64,000 nt of DNA from CADCVW01 sp964251385 (GCA_964251385.1 CAXUJK010000001.1:930001-994000), one strand, 5' to 3'. Numbered from the stretch's first letter, positions 1-7,637 are shown. Translations and numbers: made by a program. The notes: a model not told the origin generated them from the letters alone.

Positions 1-346
1 GGGTTCGATTTGGTCGATTGTAATGAAGATTTGCCTCCGGCTGAGCTGATAACACAATTGAACTTGGGATCGTACCCAAACCGCTGTCGATATAGGTGGC
101 AATGTCCTGTGCCCGCCTCACGTCGAGCGCGCGCTGAAACCCTTCTGCAGGATCGGAATAACGTGGTTCCACCATGCATGTCTCAGCGAGGACATCGCTT
201 GGCATCGATAACGTGTAAAAACGGTGACGGGTCTGAATGAGCAAGCTAGCGGTGAAACTGTCCCGTCCGGCGGTGTCAGTGCCCTCAGCCGCGTCCTGCC
301 CCTCTTCGGGAACTGCTGCTGCGTCTTTGAGGCTGGTAGCCATCAT
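1..346 (-). CDS. DGQHR/DndB-like domain protein, N-terminal fragment cut by window edge
   Basis: The reverse strand is open from an ATG at 346 (or the adjacent ATG at 343) to base 1, giving about 115 residues with no stop. GGAG lies just upstream of the starts. After a 30-residue acidic leader comes FYTLSMPSDVLAETCMVEPR, then a GFQR motif, a RAQDIATYID helix and TIPSSIVLSAQ. This order (PSDVLA, GFQR, RA-x-x-IA-x-YI, IP-x-x-IVLSAQ) is what I know from the DGQHR-domain family, which includes DndB-type proteins linked to DNA phosphorothioation and other accessory islands. The DGQHR motif itself would lie beyond the window. Base composition is near 50% GC, with TTA, CTT and AAT codons rare in the neighbouring genes, which suggests transfer. 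The family call rests on motif memory. Confidence 0.72.
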   Translation of the reverse strand, partial: MMATSLKDAAAVPEEGQDAAEGTDTAGRDSFTASLLIQTRHRFYTLSMPSDVLAETCMVEPRYSDPAEGFQRALDVRRAQDIATYIDSGLGTIPSSIVLSAQPEANLHYNRPNRT

Positions 347-440
347 GCTCTCCATCGTTGCCGCTATTCCGACGACTGCAAAACCTCTATAGCAGAGCTA
401 GATTTCCGAGCTGCAACTTATTCGCTTCCCTCGGAAGCCC

Positions 441-896
441 TCACCGACAATCCCCGCACTGCCCCCGCATCTCCAGCACCGGCCGCTGCGCCGCGAAGCC
501 GGCCTGGGCCGCGACGTCGCGCATGCCGCTCGCGAGCTTGTCGTCGTCCAGGTGCGTCGTCGTGCCGCACGTGTCGCAGATGAGGAAGATGCAGTCGTGC
601 AGGCAGCCCGGATGTTCGTTGGCGACATAGGCGTTGGCGGATTCGACGCGGCTGGCGAGGTTGGCGCCAACGAACAGGTCGAGAATGCGGTACACGCTGT
701 TGGCCGCGACGCGCTTGCCGCGCGCGTTGCTCACCTTTTCGGCGATGTCGTAGGCGGAGGCCGGCTTGTCGAAGCCGCGCAGCGCGTCGAAGATCGCGCC
801 GCGCATTTCGGTCCACTGTTCGCCCGACGCCTCGAGAGACGCGCGCGCAGCGCCGACGAGCGAGTCGCCGTGGAGATCGTGATGATGCTTTGCCAT
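441..896 (-). CDS. zur: Fur-family transcriptional repressor, Zur-like
   Basis: This 151-residue protein has the Fur-family plan: an N-terminal winged helix (about residues 25-90, containing a VYRILDLFVGANLASRV recognition segment) and a C-terminal metal-binding and dimerisation half. The C-terminal half carries HPGCLHDC, CDTCG and a terminal CGDC, so two CxxC pairs could hold structural zinc. The HHH run near residue 4-6 is an added possible metal ligand. It lies 37 bases downstream of a MerC-like gene on the same strand and is probably co-transcribed with it. A Zur-type rather than Fur-type specificity is inferred from the cysteine pattern and from the Zur-box-like site upstream of the operon. 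Gene symbol by family inference. Confidence 0.82.
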   Translation of the reverse strand: MAKHHHDLHGDSLVGAARASLEASGEQWTEMRGAIFDALRGFDKPASAYDIAEKVSNARGKRVAANSVYRILDLFVGANLASRVESANAYVANEHPGCLHDCIFLICDTCGTTTHLDDDKLASGMRDVAAQAGFAAQRPVLEMRGQCGDCR

Positions 897-933
897 GCGC
901 GCTATATAAGATGCGCGGTACGAAAAGTCGAAG

Positions 934-1344
934 TCAGCGCGTGACGAGCTGCCGGCTGGCGCGGCCGTTCAGATCGTGGCCGAGCGCCAGCAGCCCGACG
1001 CCGACCAGCGTGGTCAGCACTTCGCTGCCCCCATGCGGCATCGACAGGGCCGCCGCCATCGTCCCGATCCCCAGACCGCCGACCGACGAAGGCATCATGT
1101 AGCCATGCTCCCAGATGCCGCGGCCGAGCGCGACCACCCCGAGCGGGATCGCGATCGCCAGTCCGAATTCATGGACGTGCGGCGACACGAACAGACTTCC
1201 CGCGGACGCCAGCACGGCCACGAGCACGGTCGTCGCCAGGCAGTGAACGAGGCACAGCCCCGACAGGCCGATCCCCAAACGGTCGAGTTGCGCCAGCCAC
1301 CCGGCCGGCGATGGTGTTGCAGTTCCCGTCATCCCGTCCGCCAT
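934..1344 (-). CDS. MerC-domain membrane protein, likely metal handling
   Basis: A 136-residue integral membrane protein with about four hydrophobic segments. The first, around residue 25-45, contains a CLVHC motif; paired cysteines in the first membrane helix are typical of MerC-family mercury transporters, and a CxxHC variant is common in chromosomal MerC-domain proteins. The ATG at 1344 is chosen over an upstream ATG at 1383 because AAGGG sits about six bases before it and because the upstream start lies beyond the putative operator. The gene is first in an operon with the zur-like repressor. Mercury as substrate is not shown; zinc or another metal fits the partner regulator as well. No other mer genes are nearby. 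Confidence 0.75.
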   Translation of the reverse strand: MADGMTGTATPSPAGWLAQLDRLGIGLSGLCLVHCLATTVLVAVLASAGSLFVSPHVHEFGLAIAIPLGVVALGRGIWEHGYMMPSSVGGLGIGTMAAALSMPHGGSEVLTTLVGVGLLALGHDLNGRASRQLVTR

Positions 1345-1361
1345 ATACGCCCTTCCGCCAA

Positions 1362-1381
1362 GCGATACAACATAACATTGC
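1362..1381. promoter_or_regulatory. Putative Zur operator upstream of merC-like/zur operon
   Basis: GATACAACATAAC (1364-1376) lies about 20 bases upstream of the merC-like start. Its reverse complement, GTTATGTTGTATC, matches the Zur-box core GTTATANTATAAC at most positions. The position fits autorepression of the operon. A related sequence occurs upstream of the third exbD at 34209-34226. Inferred from pattern only. Confidence 0.45.
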
Positions 1382-1483
1382 ACATTTCGTTACGGTTCGT
1401 GCACGGACCGGACAGTACCCCACGTCAACATATCCGCGGTCGCCGCCAATGACATCGCCGAGCGACCGGCCTATCTGTCCGCC

Positions 1484-2554
1484 ATGGCTTCGACAGCGAT
1501 CCATTCGCCGGTTTCCACCGCAACGCGCAAACCCCGCGCCATCGCGCACTGGCTCCTGTTCGTCGCCGCGCTCGTGTTCGGCATGATCGTCGTCGGCGGG
1601 ATCACGCGGCTGACCGAATCGGGATTGTCCATCGTCGAATGGGCCCCCGTGTCGGGCGCGGTGCCGCCGTTGTCCGAGGCATCGTGGCAGGCCGAGTTCG
1701 CCGCCTACAAGGCGTCCCCGCAATACGCGCAGGTCAACACGGGCATGTCGCTGTCCGAGTTCAAGAACATCTATTTCTGGGAATACGTCCACCGCCTGCT
1801 CGGCCGCGTCATCGGGCTCGCCTTTGCGCTGCCGTTCCTGTGGTTCGCGGCGCGGCGCGCCGTCCCCGCCGGCTACGGCCGGCGGCTGACCGTCTTGCTC
1901 GTGCTCGGTGGTTTACAAGGTTTCATCGGCTGGTGGATGGTCGCGTCCGGCCTCGTCGACCGGCCGGAGGTGAGCCACATCCGCCTCGCCGTCCACCTCA
2001 TGAACGCGCTCCTCATCCTGGGCGTGCTCGTCTGGGTCGCGCTCGACCTGTTGCGGTTGCACCGCGATGCGGACGCGAAACCCGCGAAAGTACCGACGAT
2101 CGCCATCTGGGCGTTCGCGATCCTGGCATTGCAGATCATGTTCGGCGCCTATGTCGCGGGCCTCGAGGCCGGCTACGCCTTCAGCAGCTGGCCCATGATG
2201 GGCGACGCGTGGTTCCCCGCCGACGCACCCACACTGACTCCCTGGCTTCGCAACCTCGTCGACAACCCGATCGTCGTCCAGTTCGTCCACCGCTGGCTCG
2301 CCTTCGTCGCCGCCACCGCGATCGCGCTCGTCGCCCGCGCGGCGTGGCTTCGCGGAGCCCACAGTCTGGCGATCGCGCTCGTCGCCACGGTCGCGGCGCA
2401 GATCCTGCTCGGCATCATGACGCTTCTGACGGGCGTCGCGCTCCACCTTGCCGCGACGCACCAGGCGATGGCGGCGGTGCTGGTCGCGATGCTCGTCTGG
2501 ACCGCGCACGTACTGTCGGTCGGCCCCGCCCGGACTCCCGTCACTCAAGGGTAG
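1484..2554 (+). CDS. ctaA: Heme A synthase (COX15/CtaA, alphaproteobacterial type)
   Basis: A 356-residue protein that oxidises the C8 methyl of heme O to give heme A for aa3-type cytochrome oxidase, in the inner membrane. About eight hydrophobic segments are visible. The family signatures are present in order: GGITRLTESGLSIVEW after the first helix, EYVHRLLGR near residue 103, a HLMNA histidine near residue 169, QFVHRW near residue 270 and THQAMA near residue 325; these histidines are the usual heme ligands. The length matches the type 2 (COX15-like) form found in Rickettsiales and Sphingomonadales. It is followed by rplM after about 120 bases. Confidence 0.95.
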   Translation: MASTAIHSPVSTATRKPRAIAHWLLFVAALVFGMIVVGGITRLTESGLSIVEWAPVSGAVPPLSEASWQAEFAAYKASPQYAQVNTGMSLSEFKNIYFWEYVHRLLGRVIGLAFALPFLWFAARRAVPAGYGRRLTVLLVLGGLQGFIGWWMVASGLVDRPEVSHIRLAVHLMNALLILGVLVWVALDLLRLHRDADAKPAKVPTIAIWAFAILALQIMFGAYVAGLEAGYAFSSWPMMGDAWFPADAPTLTPWLRNLVDNPIVVQFVHRWLAFVAATAIALVARAAWLRGAHSLAIALVATVAAQILLGIMTLLTGVALHLAATHQAMAAVLVAMLVWTAHVLSVGPARTPVTQG

Positions 2555-2677
2555 CTGGATACCTTACAGGAAAGCGGTGCAAAACTTGACCTTTTGACGC
2601 CCTCCTGTCAGGAGCTGTTGCAACGGTGGAGTTTTCGGCCTCACCTTTGCCTGACCTTTGAACAGAAAGCTTCGGCC

Positions 2678-3157
2678 ATGAAGGCGCTCCTCAAGACGAC
2701 CAAGTCGGCCAAGCCGCGCGAGGTCGAAAAGAAATGGCACATCATCGACGGCGAGGACCTCGTCGTCGGCCGCGTCGCATCGACCATCGCCAACATCCTG
2801 CGCGGCAAGCACAAGGCGAGCTACACGCCGCACGTCGATTGCGGCGACCACGTCATCGTCATCAACGCGCACAAGGTGAAGTTCACCGGCCGCAAGCTCC
2901 AGCAGCAGACCTATTACAAGCACACCGGCTATCCCGGCGGGCTCAAGGAGATCACTGCGGACAAGGTGCTGTCCGGAAAATTCCCCGAGCGCGTGCTCGA
3001 AAAGGCCGTCGAGCGCATGGTCCCGCGCGGACCCTTGGGTCGCGACCAGATGCGCGCCCTGCATCTCTACAACGGCACCGAACATCCGCACGGCGGCCAG
3101 GCCCCCGAGCCGCTCGATTTCGGCAGCCTCAACCGCAAGAACAAGGTGGGCGCATAA
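2678..3157 (+). CDS. rplM: 50S ribosomal protein L13
   Basis: A 159-residue protein beginning MKALLKTTKSAKPREVEKKW. It carries the L13 hallmarks IDGEDLVVGRVAS (about 22-34), LRGKHKASYTPHVDCGD, and the C-terminal PRGPLGRDQMRALHLYNGTEHPHGGQ. L13 is an early assembly protein of the large subunit. The ATG at 2678 is chosen because the upstream in-frame codons do not resemble any L13. The stop directly abuts the rpsI start, the standard rplM-rpsI operon. The leader (2555-2677) holds a small CTCCTG-x-CAGGAG hairpin near 2605; I cannot say whether it regulates. Confidence 0.97.
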   Translation: MKALLKTTKSAKPREVEKKWHIIDGEDLVVGRVASTIANILRGKHKASYTPHVDCGDHVIVINAHKVKFTGRKLQQQTYYKHTGYPGGLKEITADKVLSGKFPERVLEKAVERMVPRGPLGRDQMRALHLYNGTEHPHGGQAPEPLDFGSLNRKNKVGA

Positions 3158-3772
3158 ATGTCCGACGATCGCCAGCTTCCCGGCAACATCCCCGCCGACA
3201 CGCCTTCGGACACACGCATGTCGCTCGCCGACTTGGCCGCGCTGACACAGACGCCTGCCCCGCCGGCGCCCGAACCGGTCGCAGAGGTCACGCAGGCCGA
3301 AGACAATATTCCGGACGTGATCGAGTTCGCGCCGCAGCCGCCGCAGGGAATCCAGGCGATCCTGCGCGAACAGCAGATCGACAAGCAGGGCCGCGCTTAC
3401 GCCACCGGTCGCCGCAAGGACGCGGTTGCGCGCGTCTGGCTCAAGCCGGGATCCGGCAAGATCGTCGTCAACGGCCGCGACCAGGAAGTCTATTTCGCAC
3501 GGCCCACGCTGCGCCTCGTCATCAACCAGGTCTTCGACGTCGCCGAACGCCGCGAGTCCTACGACGTCGTCTGCACCGTCAAGGGCGGTGGCCTGTCGGG
3601 TCAGGCCGGCGCGGTCCGCCACGGCATCTCGCAAGCCCTCGCGCGCTACGAACCGTCGCTCCGCGTGGCGGTCAAGCAGGCCGGCTTCCTCACCCGCGAC
3701 CCGCGCGTCGTCGAGCGCAAGAAGTACGGGCGCGCCAAGGCTCGCAAGAGCTTCCAGTTCAGCAAACGCTGA
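3158..3772 (+). CDS. rpsI: 30S ribosomal protein S9 with long N-terminal extension
   Basis: The last 127 residues or so are a normal S9: GRAYATGRRKDAVARVWLKP starts near residue 78, GGGLSGQAGAVRHGISQAL follows, and the end KYGRAKARKSFQFSKR carries the basic tail that reaches the decoding centre. The first 77 residues are Pro-, Ala- and acid-rich and are absent from E. coli S9 (about 130 residues total). Shorter extensions are known in alphaproteobacterial S9, so this is a lineage feature rather than a fusion. The start abuts the rplM stop with no gap. An internal ATG at codon 21 is possible but would still leave a long extension. Confidence 0.95.
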   Translation: MSDDRQLPGNIPADTPSDTRMSLADLAALTQTPAPPAPEPVAEVTQAEDNIPDVIEFAPQPPQGIQAILREQQIDKQGRAYATGRRKDAVARVWLKPGSGKIVVNGRDQEVYFARPTLRLVINQVFDVAERRESYDVVCTVKGGGLSGQAGAVRHGISQALARYEPSLRVAVKQAGFLTRDPRVVERKKYGRAKARKSFQFSKR

Positions 3773-3857
3773 CGCGGCCGCCCCGTAGCGCCTACGCTAT
3801 GGGCGGACTCGCGTAGCGCCGGCCGACGACCGCCGCGACCCTCACGCGGTGTGTCGT

Positions 3858-3883
3858 TCGACGTCACGGCTTTGCCGGGACGC
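3858..3883. repeat. 26-bp dispersed repeat, copy 1 (3' flank of rpsI)
   Basis: The 26 bases here, with core GTCACGGCTTTGCCGGGA, recur identically at 5834-5859 downstream of tRNA-Gly. Both copies are preceded about 25-35 bases earlier by GGCCGACG, so the repeated unit may be 50-60 bp with a variable middle. The core looks like a diverged relative of the CGGCCTTCGCCGGG arm found in the palindromic repeats at 24.2 and 45.9 kb. It lies in the 131-base gap between convergent rpsI and the phosphoesterase gene. Confidence 0.8.
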
Positions 3884-3903
3884 TTGTTAGATTTGCGCAG
3901 ACT

Positions 3904-4701
3904 TCAGCTCGCGGCCTCGTCGACTGCCTGCACCAGCGGCACCGCCTCCCGGGCCGCGCTGTGATCCGCGCGCATCGATCGCGCGGTCACGGTGAACCCG
4001 CGATTGGGTCCGATCACGATCTCATTGAATCCCGGCGGCGTCGCCCGGATCCTTTCGGACAACGTCCCCGCGCCGATCAGCCGGATCGTGTTCGCCCCAC
4101 ACGTCTGCACCATCTCAAACGGATCGTGGACGTGTCCCGACAGCACGCCGTCCGCACCCGCCGCAGCGAGCGCGCGCACCGCATCGGCTCCGCGCAGCGT
4201 GCGGCCCTCCGCCTCCAGCCCCTTTTTGTCGATCAGCGGATGGTGGCACGCGATCAGCTTGACGTGGTGCGGGTCCGCCTCGGCCAGCATGCGGAGCGCG
4301 GTCTGCAGGCTGCCGCGGTTGACCACACCCCACGACCAGTTGGTCCGCCACTGGGCGCGCGCGGTCGTGCGCAGCGGGATCACGGTGACACCCGCAAGAT
4401 CGATCGGGCGCTCCACCATCTTCTCGATCTTGCCGAAACGGCCGTAGGGATGGAGGAAGCGCGCGATCGGGTTGAAGTATGGCAGATCGTGATTGCCCGG
4501 CTCCAACGTGACAGGCACGGGAAGCGCATCCAGATAGTCGCCCGCCGCCTCGAATTCTTCCGACCGCGCGCGCATCGTCAGGTCGCCCGTGCAGATCACC
4601 GCGTCCGGCAACTCCTCGCGCACCACCTTGTCGAACCAGGCGACCGCCTCCTTGTCCTCGCGGCCGAAATGGAGGTCGGAGACGTGGAATAGCCGGGTCA
4701 T
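3904..4701 (-). CDS. Calcineurin-type metallophosphoesterase
   Basis: A 265-residue cytoplasmic protein with the full metallophosphatase motif set: HVSDLHFG at residue 5-12 (D-x-H), GDLT near residue 40, GNHD near 70, an ACHHP histidine motif near 150 and GHVHDP near 190. These bind two metal ions for phosphoester hydrolysis. The substrate cannot be told; relatives include cyclic nucleotide phosphodiesterases (CpdA-like) and UDP-diacylglucosamine hydrolases. The ATG at 4701 begins MTRLFHVSDLHFG and places the first motif at the N-terminus as usual; a further in-frame start 30 bases upstream is less likely. Convergent with rpsI. Confidence 0.88.
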   Translation of the reverse strand: MTRLFHVSDLHFGREDKEAVAWFDKVVREELPDAVICTGDLTMRARSEEFEAAGDYLDALPVPVTLEPGNHDLPYFNPIARFLHPYGRFGKIEKMVERPIDLAGVTVIPLRTTARAQWRTNWSWGVVNRGSLQTALRMLAEADPHHVKLIACHHPLIDKKGLEAEGRTLRGADAVRALAAAGADGVLSGHVHDPFEMVQTCGANTIRLIGAGTLSERIRATPPGFNEIVIGPNRGFTVTARSMRADHSAAREAVPLVQAVDEAAS

Positions 4702-4759
4702 CGGCTCCCCGTGCCGATGTCGCGCGGGCAAGACAAGCGCCGTGTCTCAGGAGCAGCGG

Positions 4760-5599
4760 TTACAGCGCGGAACGTTCCGCGACGAAGCTCTTGACCGCAG
4801 CCAACGTCGCACGCTCGCGCAGCGCGCTGCCGTGAATGCCGGGGACAGACACGAATGTCACCGGGACGTCACGCGCCCGCAACTGGTCCGCGAACGCGCG
4901 CATGTTGCGGTCCTTGACGATTGCGTCGTCGCGCGACGAGATCAGCAGCACGGGCGTTTTCGACGCGCTCGCGTAGCCCAGGTAATCGAACCGTTCGAGC
5001 CCCGGGTCGACGCGGAGCTTGACGAACGGCCGGGCGATCGCGGGAACGAAGTTGCGGCCGACGGCGGCAATGTCGGCGGCGCTGCCTTCGATCATCAACC
5101 CGGCGAACCCGCCGTCGTGCGCCATCGCGGCCGCCTGGCTGCCGCCGAACGACAGCCCGTAGGCGAACAGCGGACCGGACCCAATCCACCCGCGCTGCCG
5201 CAGTTCGCCCAGCATGGCGGGGCCGGTCGCGATCGACGCGTCGATCGTCGCGGGCACGGTCGTCCCGCCGCGTCCCGGGTAGTCGTACAGGATGATGTCC
5301 GCCCCCGTGGCGGACGCAAGCGCAGCCGACCGCACTTCTCCGCCGGCCGTGAACTCGCCGTTGCCGCCGCTGTAGACGATCGTCGTCTCGCTCGCCGGAT
5401 TGTCGAGGCGCACCGCGTGCAGCATGCCCAGACCCGGCAGGTCGAGCATCGCGTCGGTCATCGCATAGCCGGGCGGCGCGACCAACGTCGCGTTCGGCGG
5501 ATCGGCGGATCGCGGAAAGAAGCTGCTCTGGTCGATCACCGCCGCGCATCCGCCCAGCAGCAGGGTGGCCCCCGCCACCTGTAGAACTCGCCCTCGCAT
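4760..5599 (-). CDS. Alpha/beta hydrolase, predicted lipoprotein
   Basis: A 279-residue protein starting MRGRVLQVAGATLLLGGC: a short charged region, a hydrophobic stretch and a lipobox ending at Cys18, so it is probably lipid-anchored in the envelope. The ATG at 5599 has AAGGGGG seven bases upstream and gives a proper signal peptide; a longer start would bury it. An alpha/beta hydrolase fold is indicated by a strand ending in DIILYDYPGRGG, the nucleophile elbow YGLSFGGS, an acid in SSRDDAIV and a late GIHGS histidine. It resembles the BEM46-like and YfhR-like peptidase-type hydrolases of unknown substrate. Confidence 0.8.
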   Translation of the reverse strand: MRGRVLQVAGATLLLGGCAAVIDQSSFFPRSADPPNATLVAPPGYAMTDAMLDLPGLGMLHAVRLDNPASETTIVYSGGNGEFTAGGEVRSAALASATGADIILYDYPGRGGTTVPATIDASIATGPAMLGELRQRGWIGSGPLFAYGLSFGGSQAAAMAHDGGFAGLMIEGSAADIAAVGRNFVPAIARPFVKLRVDPGLERFDYLGYASASKTPVLLISSRDDAIVKDRNMRAFADQLRARDVPVTFVSVPGIHGSALRERATLAAVKSFVAERSAL

Positions 5600-5711
5600 G
5601 AAGTGCCCCCTTGCCGGTCGCGTCAGACTGCCCTCGGCCCACCGGCGACGCAACGTGTATATCGCATGACGGGTCGACAGGCAGCGGGGCGTCGGCCTAA
5701 TGAAGCCGTAC

Positions 5712-5782
5712 GCGGGTGTAGCTCAATGGTAGAGCTCTTGCTTCCCAAGCAAGTGACGAGGGTTCGATTCCCTTCACCCGCT
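5712..5782 (+). tRNA. tRNA-Gly (CCC anticodon)
   Basis: The acceptor arms GCGGGTG (5712-5718) and CACCCGC (5775-5781) pair perfectly, with discriminator T at 5782. The D-arm TAGCTCAATGGTAGAGC, the anticodon arm with loop TTCCCAA (anticodon CCC) closed by a TTGCT/AGCAA-type stem, and the T-arm GGGTTCGATTCCC are all present. The 3' CCA is not encoded and must be added by the CCA transferase found at 39.6 kb. Length of 71 bases is normal for tRNA-Gly. Confidence 0.97.
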
Positions 5783-5815
5783 CAGGCAAGCCGCAAAGCG
5801 GCGACGCCCGGCCGA

Positions 5816-5859
5816 CGGCGCTCGAAGCGCCGATCGACGTCACGGCTTTGCCGGGACGC
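5816..5859. repeat. 26-bp dispersed repeat, copy 2, with adjoining hairpin (3' flank of tRNA-Gly)
   Basis: Bases 5834-5859 are identical to 3858-3883. Immediately before them, CGGCGCT-CGA-AGCGCCG (5816-5832) forms a perfect seven-base-pair hairpin with a three-base loop. There is no T-tract, so a classical intrinsic terminator is not supported, but the hairpin lies where the tRNA transcript would end. Confidence 0.75.
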
Positions 5860-5906
5860 CGTCCGGAAACAAACCCCGCGGCTTCCTTGAAACATTATCC
5901 CGAGCC

Positions 5907-6677
5907 TCAAACCTGTCCGTCCACCACCTCATGCCCCAGTCCCCGCAGCGCACCCAGCAGCTCCGCCGCGCACCCATCCAGCCGCGCCCGATCCGTCCCG
6001 CGCATCACGAAGTTAGCTCCCACACGCCCGTCCTTGAAGAACGGGTAGCTCCCGATCTGCACGCCGTCATGCGCGCGCTCGGTCGCCGCGAGCAGGTCGG
6101 CGACTTCGCTTTCCGGCACCATTCCCCCCACTGTTCGCGACAGCACGGGCAATCCGCCCTCGAGCGTCCCCGTCAGCGCATCCATCATCATCGCTGCGAT
6201 GTGCGGCACGCCCGCCATGATGAAGATATTTTCGTATCGGATACCCGGCGCGCCCGACATGCGGTTCTCGATCAGCGTCGCGCCGTCGGGCACGCGCGCC
6301 ATCCGCAGGCGCGCGTCCGTGATCCCGCCGCGCGTCGCGTAATAATCCTCCAGCACCCGTCGCGCGTCCGGATGCACGATGACCGGCACGCCGACCGCCG
6401 CGGCGATCGCGTCCACGGTGATATCGTCGTGCGTCGGCCCGATCCCGCCGGTCGTGAACAGATAGTCGTGCGCGTGCCGCAGGGCGTTGACCGCCTCGAC
6501 GATGCGACCAGTCACGTCGGGCACTACGCGCACTTCGCTCAACCGAATGCCCTGCACGCCCAGCCATCCCGCGAGCGCCGCGATGTTCTTGTCCTGTGTG
6601 CGGCCCGACAGGATCTCGTCGCCGATGACGACAAGCGCGGCGGTGTAGATGCGGTCCGGGTTCACCGGCGAATCCAT
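5907..6677 (-). CDS. CinA-like molybdopterin-binding domain protein
   Basis: A 256-residue MoCF/CinA N-terminal-type domain protein: ALVVIGDEILSGRTQD at the N-terminus, LFTTGGIGPTHDDIT near residue 80, and a later IMAGVP motif. These match the molybdopterin-binding fold shared with the N-terminal half of CinA. The C-terminal nicotinamide-nucleotide amidohydrolase domain of full CinA (about 415 residues) is missing, which is normal for this short alphaproteobacterial group, whose role is unclear. The ATG at 6677 is preferred; a GTG at 6701 would also be in frame but runs into the divergent map promoter region. Divergent from map with only 40 bases between the starts. Confidence 0.85.
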   Translation of the reverse strand: MDSPVNPDRIYTAALVVIGDEILSGRTQDKNIAALAGWLGVQGIRLSEVRVVPDVTGRIVEAVNALRHAHDYLFTTGGIGPTHDDITVDAIAAAVGVPVIVHPDARRVLEDYYATRGGITDARLRMARVPDGATLIENRMSGAPGIRYENIFIMAGVPHIAAMMMDALTGTLEGGLPVLSRTVGGMVPESEVADLLAATERAHDGVQIGSYPFFKDGRVGANFVMRGTDRARLDGCAAELLGALRGLGHEVVDGQV

Positions 6678-6717
6678 AGCGTTTGTGGGAGCGCGGGACA
6701 CCGTCTATATTGATCCG

Positions 6718-7548
6718 ATGACCCAATATGTCGCCATCGCCGGCACCGACGCTCCCGCAGCTCGCACGGGCGTGATCAAACTCCACGACGAGGCGGGGTT
6801 CGCCGGCATGCGCGCCGCGGGACGGCTCACGGCCGAAATCCTCGACATGCTCGTGCCGCACGTGCGCCCGGGCGTGACGACGCAGGAACTCGACGACCTC
6901 GTGCTGGACCACATGACGCGTGCGGGGGCGCTCCCCGCGACGCTCGGGTATCGCGGCTACATGAAATCGAGCTGCATCTCGATCAACCACGTCGTGTGCC
7001 ACGGCATCCCGTCGGACAAGCCGCTCAAGACTGGCGACATCGTCAACATCGACGTGACGCCGATCCTCGACGGCTGGCATGGCGACAGCAGCCGCATGTA
7101 CCTGGTCGGAGACGTGCCGCTGAAAGCGCGCAAGCTGGTCGACGTGACGCACGAAGCGATGATGCGCGGCATCGCGGCCGCGCGCCCCGGAAACCGCATG
7201 GGCGACGTCGCGCATGCGATCCAGAGCTACGCGGAGTCCTTTCGCTACGGCGTCGTGCGCGATTTTTGCGGACATGGCCTAGGCCGCCTGTTCCACGACT
7301 CTCCCGAGGTCGTGCACGCGGGCAAGCCGGGCACCGGTCCGGAACTGCGCCCAGGCATGTTCTTCACGATCGAACCCATGATCAACATCGGCCGCGCGGA
7401 CACGAAGGTGCTCGAGGACGGATGGACGGCCGTCACCCGCGACCGCAGCCTGTCGGCGCAATTCGAACACACGGTCGGCGTCACCTCGACCGGTTGCGAG
7501 ATCTTCACCCTCAGCCCCGCGGGATGGCACAAGCCGCCGTACTTCTAG
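6718..7548 (+). CDS. map: Type I methionine aminopeptidase
   Basis: A 276-residue enzyme that removes the initiator methionine from nascent proteins. The family landmarks are present: SSCISINHVVCHGIPSD near residue 85 (substrate-pocket histidine), the metal ligands in NIDVTPILDGWHGDSSRMY (two aspartates), CGHGLGRLFHDSPEV (histidine), and MFFTIEPMI and AQFEHTVGVT (glutamates). An N-terminal extension of about 20 residues precedes the catalytic core. The start at 6718 begins MTQYVAIAGTDAP. It precedes glnB by 89 bases; the association is probably positional. Confidence 0.95.
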   Translation: MTQYVAIAGTDAPAARTGVIKLHDEAGFAGMRAAGRLTAEILDMLVPHVRPGVTTQELDDLVLDHMTRAGALPATLGYRGYMKSSCISINHVVCHGIPSDKPLKTGDIVNIDVTPILDGWHGDSSRMYLVGDVPLKARKLVDVTHEAMMRGIAAARPGNRMGDVAHAIQSYAESFRYGVVRDFCGHGLGRLFHDSPEVVHAGKPGTGPELRPGMFFTIEPMINIGRADTKVLEDGWTAVTRDRSLSAQFEHTVGVTSTGCEIFTLSPAGWHKPPYF

Positions 7549-7556
7549 AACTTCGC

Positions 7557-7580
7557 TGCACCGCAATATATTCGCGTGCA
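7557..7580. promoter_or_regulatory. Inverted repeat upstream of glnB
   Basis: TGCAC (7557-7561) and GTGCA (7576-7580) flank an AT-rich AATATATT centre. The half-sites match those of the NtrC consensus (TGCAC...GTGCA), but the spacing is 14 bases instead of the usual seven, so this is only a candidate operator for nitrogen control of glnB-glnA. Confidence 0.3.
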
Positions 7581-7637
7581 CGCTCGGGATCCCGTGCTAG
7601 AGCGCAGTCTTCGATTCGTCACGAACAAGGCGTTGCG

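Noticed and set aside
347..440. Possible promoter for the DGQHR-like gene (TTGCAG ... TATAGA, minus strand)
   Set aside because: The spacer is 19 bases and no other support exists; listed only as a weak candidate.
10..583. Plus-strand open frames at the left edge
   Set aside because: They overlap the DGQHR-like gene and the Zur gene on the other strand and give Arg/Pro/Ser-rich translations with no domain features.
3786..3822. Possible terminator hairpin after rpsI (GTAGCGC repeats)
   Set aside because: An imperfect GC-rich inverted repeat without a T-tract; not strong enough to call a terminator.
7557..7580. Calling the TGCAC/GTGCA inverted repeat a true NtrC site
   Set aside because: The half-site spacing is wrong for NtrC, so it is kept only as an unnamed inverted repeat.
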